Source of the DNA: JADFUS01 sp964368765
GTDB taxonomy: Bacteria > Bacteroidota > Bacteroidia > Bacteroidales > Rikenellaceae
Direction of reading: 5' to 3'
Length of the DNA: 5,174 nucleotides
NCBI GenBank assembly: GCA_964368765.1
Contig: CAYJCU010000111.1
Location: 1 to 5,174, forward strand
Shown: piece by piece, positions 1 to 5,174 of the stretch
Position numbering within the stretch: position 1 is the stretch's first letter
How the letters are laid out: the number at the start of each line of letters is the position of its first letter
Made by a program: the position numbers and the translations under genes
The notes under the pieces: generated by a model
The model's input: the letters and a program-made list of their open reading frames with translations, nothing else
Told to the model about the DNA's origin: nothing
The model's database searches: none

Positions 1-175
1 CGCACCTAAATCCAATTTTGGGTAAATTGGCACTCCTAGAAGTAAAAAAATCAAATTTTTTGTTTTTGTAAGCCCCTATAATTTAAATTACAACTAATTT
101 ATTGCAGGATAGGTTGTTACTAGGTTTTTTGATTTTTTTACCGGACAACAATAATTACATTAAAAAGAAAATATT
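1..175. other. Non-coding region upstream of the nitroreductase gene
   Basis: This stretch is rich in T and A and holds no convincing gene. It contains a 7-base inverted repeat (CCAATTT at 12-18, AAATTGG at 24-30, 5-base loop), a perfect 12-base palindrome TAATTTAAATTA (79-90), and a 10-base inverted repeat of low complexity (TAAAAAAATC 43-52, GATTTTTTTA 131-140). No strong Bacteroidota promoter is visible. The best partial candidates are TTG 102-104 with TAGGTTTT 121-128 (spacing only 16) and TTG 129-131 with TAATTACA 152-159 (spacing 20, poor second element). The leader just before the ATG is A-rich with no Shine-Dalgarno site, as is common in Bacteroidota. Confidence 0.5.
141..147. repeat. 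CCGGACA half of an inverted pair (possible IS end)
   Basis: CCGGACA at 141-147 is the exact reverse complement of TGTCCGG at 5131-5137 near the other window edge. Outside the 7-base core both copies run on towards the genes with ACnAATAAT-like sequence if small gaps are allowed. The GC-rich core stands out in T/A-rich surroundings. It could be the terminal repeat of an insertion sequence lying to the left. A 7-base match can also arise by chance, and no transposase is visible. Confidence 0.25.
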
Positions 176-829
176 ATGAGAATAGTAGAGGCATTAAGAG
201 AGCGTTACGCAGCAAAGGCGTTTGACTCAACAAAGAGAGTGAGTAGTGAAGATATAGATACTATTGAGGCACTACTCCACCTCTCTCCATCATCGGCAAA
301 TGTTCAACCGTGGTACTATATAGTTGCTTCCACCGACGAAGGGCGTAAGAGAGTAGCTAGTGGCACGCAAGGGTTCTTCTCTTTCAATGAGGAGAAGATT
401 ATTAACTCGTCAGTAGTGGTACTTTTCTGTACTAAAACATCGCTTAGCAATGAGTATATGAACAAACTTATTGAGCAGGAGGATAGAGATGGGCGTTATG
501 AGCAGAGCGAGTTCAAAACACAAAACGATAGTGTGCGTAGACACTTTGCAGATAGTCATATATTTGATTTTAAAGACCAGCAACACTGGCTAGATAATCA
601 AGTCTATATCAGTATTGGCACCCTACTATTAGGGGTAGCCATGATGGGGTTAGATGCAGTACCTATGGAGGGTTTCGACGCCAAAGCACTGAGCGATGAG
701 TTTAAGTTACGTGAGAAGGGCTTAACACCAACATGTATCGTAGCAATAGGTTATCGGGCTGAGGATGATTTTAATGCAAAACTACCAAAATCAAGATTAA
801 CAAAGGCAGATATAATTGAGAGGATTTGA
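176..829 (+). CDS. nfsB: Oxygen-insensitive NAD(P)H nitroreductase, NfsB type
   Basis: A cytosolic FMN flavoprotein of the nitroreductase superfamily. Family members reduce nitroaromatics, quinones and flavins by two-electron transfer from NAD(P)H, and E. coli NfsB was also described as a dihydropteridine reductase. The protein is 217 residues, the same length as E. coli NfsB as I remember it, and it aligns without gaps at roughly half identity by eye. FMN-site positions keep their numbering: R10, K14, N71, K74, E165-G166 (in VPMEGFDA) and K205/R207 (in LPKSRL). The SPSSANVQPW segment (37-46) and F124 are present. Differences from E. coli are A12 for S12, A41 for T41, F68 for Y68 and V120 for G120, all near flavin or substrate. 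The ATG at 176 gives the family's exact N-terminus. The gene ends 24 bases from the convergent priA. The physiological substrate is unknown. Confidence 0.95.
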   Translation: MRIVEALRERYAAKAFDSTKRVSSEDIDTIEALLHLSPSSANVQPWYYIVASTDEGRKRVASGTQGFFSFNEEKIINSSVVVLFCTKTSLSNEYMNKLIEQEDRDGRYEQSEFKTQNDSVRRHFADSHIFDFKDQQHWLDNQVYISIGTLLLGVAMMGLDAVPMEGFDAKALSDEFKLREKGLTPTCIVAIGYRAEDDFNAKLPKSRLTKADIIERI

Positions 830-853
830 TGCTATAAATCGAAGGACAGTCGT

Positions 854-3070
854 CTATCTATCCACCTCATAAAAAATACGTAGCCCTTTAACTCTTATGG
901 TGTTTATCAACTGTTTAATATGCTGTTTAGAGTGTATGCTGTTAGAGACCCCTCTACTAAATTTAATATTAATAGTTGATATATACTCATCTCTAACCTT
1001 ATCTACCATTGGTATTATAGGGTTAGAGACCTCTATATTTGGTATTACACGCAATTTCTTTGATATATCCTCGGCCGTTTTAGCCACTATCTCTTCATCT
1101 CTATGTTTGAGGGTAATGGTTAATATGCGACTAAATGGAGGGTAGTTAAATATACGCCTAACCTCTAACTCTCTGTTATATAGAGCAACATAATCACATC
1201 TCTCTATATCTTTAAAGAGCTCTCTTTTAATGTCGGTAGTGTGAATAACCATCTCGCCATTAGTAACACGTTGCAACAGAAGAGTAAGTAATCGGTATGC
1301 ACTCTCTTCGGCTCTAAAATCATCTATATTAAGAAGTGTGTCGGCATCAACAACGCCCACCGTATCGAACTCTATATCATTAATAAATGGCACAGCTAGT
1401 ATGGTACCAATAACAATTGATTGAGGGGTAGTTGCAATATCATCAATTAGTTTCTCTACACCTCCCCTACTACTCAATGAGTCTTTATCTACCCTAAAAA
1501 TAGGTGTTTGAGGGAAATATTTTCTGATATTTTGCTCTACATTTTCGCTACCAACGCCAAAAAGTTTTATGCTTTTCGAGCCACATCCTCCACACTCATA
1601 TATAGGTTTATGCTTTGTATTACAGTAGTGACAGATAAACATATTATTAGCCTGATGATAGGTCATAGATACATTACACCTACTACATTTAAGCACCCAT
1701 CCACACTCATCGCACACAATAAAACTATTATAACCTCTACGATTATGAAACAGAAAAGTACGATTAGAGTGATTCATCTTCTCTAATAGATATTTACTAA
1801 AATAGCGCACCTGTGGCACATTACCATACACACGCCTCTCATTGGGCGCAACACTATACTTATTGATTAGTGTGATTTTAGCCCTTCTGCTCTTCTCTTC
1901 TGAAGATATATCAACTCTATTATATTTAGATACCTCACTATTAAAATAGCTCTCAATAGATGGGGCGAAACTCTCCATTATCACCTTAGCCCCAAGCGTA
2001 TGCCCCAACATAACGGCACAATCTTTACTATTAAACCTAACACTATTCTCATTTCTCATTGCTCTCTTATGCTCGTTAGCGATGAAAATATACTCTAGTT
2101 TTTTAAATGGCAAACCAAGCCCCTTACCATCTGCTAGAATAACAAGAGGCTCTCCGCTTAATACCCTACAATATATGTTATAGTGCTGTTGTGGTTTGGT
2201 CTTTGAGTTAAGCGTTACGCACCTACTACCTCCAAGCGACGCCTTAATAGCAACGCTATTAACATCGCTATCAACATCTAAAATCAACATCTGCCCACCA
2301 CTATTGAGCGTTTTATGTGCCAAATAGATATGACAATCAGTTAAATCGAGAGCATCTTTATTATATATTAATAGTGGCTTATCGCTAGAGTGAGTATCAA
2401 TATCAGGGATGGTTTTAGGCATATTAACACTGCTGCCATCACTGCCCCCCTCATCAACTCTACTATCTATTTGTAGATATTCATCCACCCACTCCTCTGT
2501 TATTAGCTCTTTTTTTAGTGCCCCAGATATTTGGGCAGACGAGAATCCCTGCTCCCTCAACGATTTATATGAGAGTTTACCCTCGTGTGTTAAAAAATAT
2601 TTGGCTATTGCTGTTCGTGATGTTTGTAGGGCACTATTATCTCCTGCGCAAAAATAACGCACTTTCTGTATGGCTCTGCTCTTAGCATACTGTTTTTCTG
2701 CGCCATCAAGTACCCCTTTGACAATCATATCTTTAGGCAGAAAATAGCGCATTATCTCTCCTTGTGCACACATATAATATTGAGCAACCCAAACCATAAA
2801 ATCAACCTGCATAGGCATAACAGCGGGTGTTGAGTCTATAACAGCAAGTATCTCTTTAATTACAACACCACGCATCTGCATTGAGTGATAAAAATTATTT
2901 GCTCTCTCACTCTCTAATATATCCACCACTACACCTGTTTTTATTGCCTTTCCCTGCAACGGTATCTCTACCCTAGCACCCATATAAAGAGCTCCCTCTA
3001 GCCCAGCGGGAACCAGATAGGTGAGATTATATGGTAATTTTTGTGGTATTATAACAGTGGCAAAAATCAT
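854..3070 (-). CDS. priA: Primosomal protein N' (PriA), apparently lacking ATPase/helicase motifs
   Basis: Replication-restart protein that binds forks and D-loops and starts reloading of the replicative helicase. The protein is 738 residues, near normal length. In order: 3'-DNA-binding domain (about 1-105, opening MIFATVIIPQ), winged-helix region (about 110-200), a variable acidic/serine linker (about 203-231), helicase lobes (about 232-610) and the C-terminal domain (about 630-738, with YPPFSRIL and PMVDKVRDEYI). Eight zinc ligands are intact: C453/C456, C462/C465, C480/C483, C493/C496. NRRGY (443-447) and GVGSENVE (505-512) are kept. The Walker A GxTGSGKTE segment is replaced by YNKDALDLTDC (236-246), DEEH by ANEH (331-334), motif V GTQM..KG by GTILAVPF (555-562), and QVxGRAGR by a shorter LLLQRVTNG (598-605). 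ATP-driven unwinding is therefore unlikely. The open frame and kept domains argue against a pseudogene. The ATG is the family start and overlaps the dnaG stop. Confidence 0.93.
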   Translation of the reverse strand: MIFATVIIPQKLPYNLTYLVPAGLEGALYMGARVEIPLQGKAIKTGVVVDILESERANNFYHSMQMRGVVIKEILAVIDSTPAVMPMQVDFMVWVAQYYMCAQGEIMRYFLPKDMIVKGVLDGAEKQYAKSRAIQKVRYFCAGDNSALQTSRTAIAKYFLTHEGKLSYKSLREQGFSSAQISGALKKELITEEWVDEYLQIDSRVDEGGSDGSSVNMPKTIPDIDTHSSDKPLLIYNKDALDLTDCHIYLAHKTLNSGGQMLILDVDSDVNSVAIKASLGGSRCVTLNSKTKPQQHYNIYCRVLSGEPLVILADGKGLGLPFKKLEYIFIANEHKRAMRNENSVRFNSKDCAVMLGHTLGAKVIMESFAPSIESYFNSEVSKYNRVDISSEEKSRRAKITLINKYSVAPNERRVYGNVPQVRYFSKYLLEKMNHSNRTFLFHNRRGYNSFIVCDECGWVLKCSRCNVSMTYHQANNMFICHYCNTKHKPIYECGGCGSKSIKLFGVGSENVEQNIRKYFPQTPIFRVDKDSLSSRGGVEKLIDDIATTPQSIVIGTILAVPFINDIEFDTVGVVDADTLLNIDDFRAEESAYRLLTLLLQRVTNGEMVIHTTDIKRELFKDIERCDYVALYNRELEVRRIFNYPPFSRILTITLKHRDEEIVAKTAEDISKKLRVIPNIEVSNPIIPMVDKVRDEYISTINIKFSRGVSNSIHSKQHIKQLINTIRVKGLRIFYEVDR
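3067..3070 (-). promoter_or_regulatory. ATGA stop/start overlap joining dnaG and priA
   Basis: On the minus strand ATGA contains the priA start (ATG, complement of 3068-3070) and the dnaG stop (TGA, complement of 3067-3069). There is no Shine-Dalgarno sequence before the priA ATG; the preceding minus-strand bases are GAGCGTATTTT. This arrangement usually means translational coupling by terminating ribosomes, so priA is probably expressed from the dnaG transcript. Confidence 0.8.
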
Positions 3071-5034
3071 AAAATACGCTCATATTTTTTATTTACAGCC
3101 GTTCTACTATTTTGTAGTAGAGTTATCTCTTTTAATATGGTGTTAAGGTCGCTATCGGGATTTTTAAGGCTCTCTTTACGCTCTGCTATAAGCATTTCAA
3201 GACGCTTTAACTTATATAGTGCTATGCATTTAGGGATAGCCTCTGAGAGATTTACATCGGCTGACGATTTTGCATGTCTCTCCCATATCTTACTATGTTT
3301 ATACATATCCTCTTGAGTGATTATATCTACAAAGAAATCGCTAACCGCTGGATCAGGAAAATTAATAAAACTATTAATACTAAAACCCTCTCCTGAGCTT
3401 CTCATACGCTTATACTCTATAAAAATAGTGTCGAATAGTGGAGATACAAAAGATAGTTCGTCGCTCTCCATCTCTTCAATAATAACCTCAGCAATATTCA
3501 ACTCAATAGGTTCTTGACGTGGCTGAGTAAATAAGAAATTATCCTCTCCGTTCTTAATAAGAAAGGTTATTAACTCTTTCTCCATCTCATTGAGAGCATT
3601 TTGGTTATTTCTACGTGACGGGGTATTAGCTAACGTAACTTGCGGCGGATAACCACCCCCCCTGCGAGAATTAATCTGCTCTAAACGTCTCTCATTACGG
3701 AAATACTCAAGAGCCTCACGCCCACCTTGTACCGATACACGCAGGCGAGCTGTCTCACGGGCTAATGTCTGATCATCTACATCCATTATTCTGCTACACT
3801 CTTTAATATATTGCCCTCTCAGTATTTCATCACTGATAACAGCTATCGACTCAACCATATCTTTTATTGCCGACGCCTTAGCTATTGGGTCGTTCTTAAC
3901 CTCGTTAAGTAGCAGTTTTGCCTTAAAAGAGATAAAATCCTCTTCGTTATTATATATATACTCTTCTGTCTCGTGTGATGGACGGCTACGTGCAAACGAA
4001 TCAGGGTCATCACCCTCTGGCAGTGGCACAATACGCACATTAAGACCCTCACGCAGTATCATATTAATACCACGCATAGATGCCTTAATACCAGCACTAT
4101 CGCCATCATATATTATTGTAATATTATTTGTAAATCTTCGGATAAGTGCTATCTGCTCTTCGGTTAGCGATGTTCCTGATGATGCCACAACATTCTCAAT
4201 ACCTGCTTGGTGCATTGAAATAACATCGGTGTAACCCTCAACTAATATACACTTATTTAACCTAGAGATAGCACCTTTAGCCTGAAAAATACCATATAAA
4301 GATGCACTCTTATGATAAATCTCACTCTCAGGCGAATTGAGATACTTGGCCACCCTCTTCTCTGTTGATAGTGTCCTACCTCCAAAACCAATAACACGCC
4401 CACTAATAGCATGAATAGGGAATATAACCCTACCTGCAAACCTATCATAATAACCACCATTATCACGCTTAATGGTCAATCCCGTAGATATAAGATAGCT
4501 CTCTTTATACCCCTGCTCAATAGCACTTCTGCTAAACAAATCACTAGTTGAAGGAGCATAACCCAACTGAAATTTCTGAATCGAAGCGTCGTCTATTCCT
4601 CTCTCTTTATAGTAAGAGAGTCCTATATTACGTCCCTCTTGCGAGTTAATCAGTTTATCTTGGAAATAAGATGATGCAAATGCTGTTACCTGCATCATAC
4701 TCTCACGCTCGCCCCTCTCGGCTATCTGCTCTTCTGTGAGTTCTTTCTCTTCTACCTCAATACCATATTTTTTTGCTACATATTTAAGAGCATCAACATA
4801 GTTAAGGTTCTCATGATCCATAATAAAAGAGATGGCATTACCCCCCTTACCGCAACCAAAGCATTTATATATACCCTTAGCAGGCGACACAACAAAAGAT
4901 GGTGTCTTCTCGCCATGAAAAGGACAACACGCCTTATAATTTGTGCCATTTTTTTGAAGAGTAATAAAATCGCCTATTACATCTACTATATTTGCCGATT
5001 GGTATATTTTATCTATCGTTGCTCTATCTATCAT
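3067..5034 (-). CDS. dnaG: DNA primase DnaG
   Basis: Synthesises the RNA primers for chromosome replication and works at the fork with the replicative helicase DnaB. The protein is 655 residues, normal for the family. The N-terminal CHC2 zinc domain (about 1-95) has ligands C37, H40 (CPFH), C58 and C61 (CFGC). The catalytic core follows, with RFAGRVIFPI (198-207) and IGFGGR (215-220). The Toprim domain carries E266 in EGYTD (266-270), DGDSAG (310-315) and EGDDPDS (340-346), which supply the metal-binding acidic residues. A Gly/Arg/Asn-rich linker (about 450-480) leads to a divergent C-terminal domain (about 481-655) in the position of the DnaB-interaction domain. All catalytic motifs are intact. 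The start gives the MIDxATIDxI opening usual for Bacteroidota primases. It is the first gene of a pair with priA. Confidence 0.98.
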   Translation of the reverse strand: MIDRATIDKIYQSANIVDVIGDFITLQKNGTNYKACCPFHGEKTPSFVVSPAKGIYKCFGCGKGGNAISFIMDHENLNYVDALKYVAKKYGIEVEEKELTEEQIAERGERESMMQVTAFASSYFQDKLINSQEGRNIGLSYYKERGIDDASIQKFQLGYAPSTSDLFSRSAIEQGYKESYLISTGLTIKRDNGGYYDRFAGRVIFPIHAISGRVIGFGGRTLSTEKRVAKYLNSPESEIYHKSASLYGIFQAKGAISRLNKCILVEGYTDVISMHQAGIENVVASSGTSLTEEQIALIRRFTNNITIIYDGDSAGIKASMRGINMILREGLNVRIVPLPEGDDPDSFARSRPSHETEEYIYNNEEDFISFKAKLLLNEVKNDPIAKASAIKDMVESIAVISDEILRGQYIKECSRIMDVDDQTLARETARLRVSVQGGREALEYFRNERRLEQINSRRGGGYPPQVTLANTPSRRNNQNALNEMEKELITFLIKNGEDNFLFTQPRQEPIELNIAEVIIEEMESDELSFVSPLFDTIFIEYKRMRSSGEGFSINSFINFPDPAVSDFFVDIITQEDMYKHSKIWERHAKSSADVNLSEAIPKCIALYKLKRLEMLIAERKESLKNPDSDLNTILKEITLLQNSRTAVNKKYERIL

Positions 5035-5038
5035 ACCA

Positions 5039-5068
5039 CAAAATTAACCATTTTTTTTTAATTGGCAA
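5039..5068 (-). promoter_or_regulatory. Bacteroidota-type promoter of dnaG-priA
   Basis: Read on the minus strand, TTG (complement of 5066-5068) is followed after exactly 19 bases by TAATTTTG (complement of 5039-5046). This fits the known Bacteroidota primary sigma factor pattern, a TTTG/TTG element near -33 and TAnnTTTG near -7. The spacer contains a run of nine A's (complement of 5051-5059). Only four bases separate the -7 element from the dnaG ATG, so the transcript would begin at or almost at the start codon. Confidence 0.6.
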
Positions 5069-5071
5069 TTA
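5059..5071. repeat. 13-base palindrome over the dnaG -33 element
   Basis: TAATTG (5059-5064) and CAATTA (5066-5071) form perfect arms around a single central G. The palindrome covers the -33 TTG of the proposed dnaG promoter, a position where a bound dimeric repressor would block transcription. The sequence is AT-rich and could be palindromic by chance; no regulator gene is visible in the window. Confidence 0.3.
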
Positions 5072-5130
5072 TTATTTTAATATAAGATTAGCTACCTTTA
5101 AAAAGTGCTATTAAATATTATTATTAGTAG

Positions 5131-5137
5131 TGTCCGG
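5131..5137. repeat. TGTCCGG half of an inverted pair (possible IS end)
   Basis: TGTCCGG at 5131-5137 is the exact reverse complement of 141-147. To its right the sequence becomes clearly richer in G and C (CGGCGAACCTGAGG, 5135-5148) than the A/T stretch before it. That would suit the start of an insertion sequence or another unit running off the right edge. Only 37 bases remain after it, too few to identify a transposase. Confidence 0.25.
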
Positions 5138-5174
5138 CGAACCTGAGGATTGAATTTATGCACGTCATATCTAC

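Noticed and set aside
12..30. Hairpin CCAATTT/AAATTGG as a terminator of an upstream gene
   Set aside because: The stem is only 7 mostly A/T base pairs and no T run follows directly. The end of an upstream gene cannot be confirmed.
830..853. Bidirectional terminator between the convergent nfsB and priA ends
   Set aside because: I looked for a stem followed by T runs on either strand and found none of useful strength in or around this gap.
897..1145. Plus-strand open frame of 82 codons, and similar frames at 1508-1786 and 2409-2657
   Set aside because: They lie wholly opposite the well-supported priA reading frame, resemble no family, and have low-complexity composition.
854..3070. priA as a decaying pseudogene
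   Set aside because: The frame is open over 738 codons, the length is normal, and the zinc, DNA-binding and C-terminal domains are well kept; only the ATP-site motifs are lost.
3041..3517. Plus-strand open frames opposite the 3' part of dnaG (3041-3316 and 3317-3517)
   Set aside because: Antisense shadows of dnaG with no recognisable motifs.
4257..4466. Minus-strand 69-codon frame inside dnaG
   Set aside because: It overlaps the conserved DnaG core in another frame; its hydrophobic look comes from the frame shift.
4813..5061. Plus-strand 82-codon frame over the dnaG start and promoter
   Set aside because: Antisense to the conserved DnaG zinc domain, with no homology or ribosome binding site.
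5158..5174. Possible gene start ATGCACGTCATATC at the right edge with GAGG ten bases upstream
   Set aside because: Only five codons are visible, and Shine-Dalgarno sites are not expected in this phylum, so there is no real support.

Overview
The window reads as part of a bacterial chromosome, most likely from the phylum Bacteroidota (Bacteroidales-like). Three things point there: AT-rich intergenic DNA, start codons without Shine-Dalgarno sites, and a match upstream of dnaG to the Bacteroidota promoter pattern TTG - about 19 bases - TAnnTTTG. The DnaG N-terminus (MIDRATIDKIYQSANIVDVI) also fits primases of that phylum. The genus cannot be named from this sequence.

Layout: positions 1-175 are non-coding, T/A-rich DNA ahead of a plus-strand gene for an NfsB-type FMN nitroreductase (176-829). 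After a 24-base gap it meets, tail to tail, a minus-strand pair transcribed from right to left: dnaG (DNA primase, 5034-3067) followed by priA (primosomal protein N', 3070-854). The two share an ATGA stop/start overlap, so they are probably one translationally coupled operon with its promoter at about 5039-5068. Positions 5035-5174 hold that promoter, a 13-base palindrome, and a right-edge segment of different composition.

DnaG and PriA work on the same process. PriA recognises stalled forks and D-loops and starts reloading of the replicative helicase; DnaG then primes DNA synthesis. The nitroreductase is unrelated in function and is probably a neighbour by chance.

The most interesting signal is in PriA. 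The reading frame is full length, and the DNA-binding domain, all eight zinc-binding cysteines and the C-terminal domain are kept. The ATPase/helicase motifs I, II, V and VI are all degraded. This looks like a helicase-dead PriA kept as a structural primosome loader, similar in principle to the actinobacterial PriA proteins that lack helicase motifs. A second, weaker signal is an inverted pair of CCGGACA/TGTCCGG sequences near the two ends of the window, which might be ends of flanking insertion sequences.
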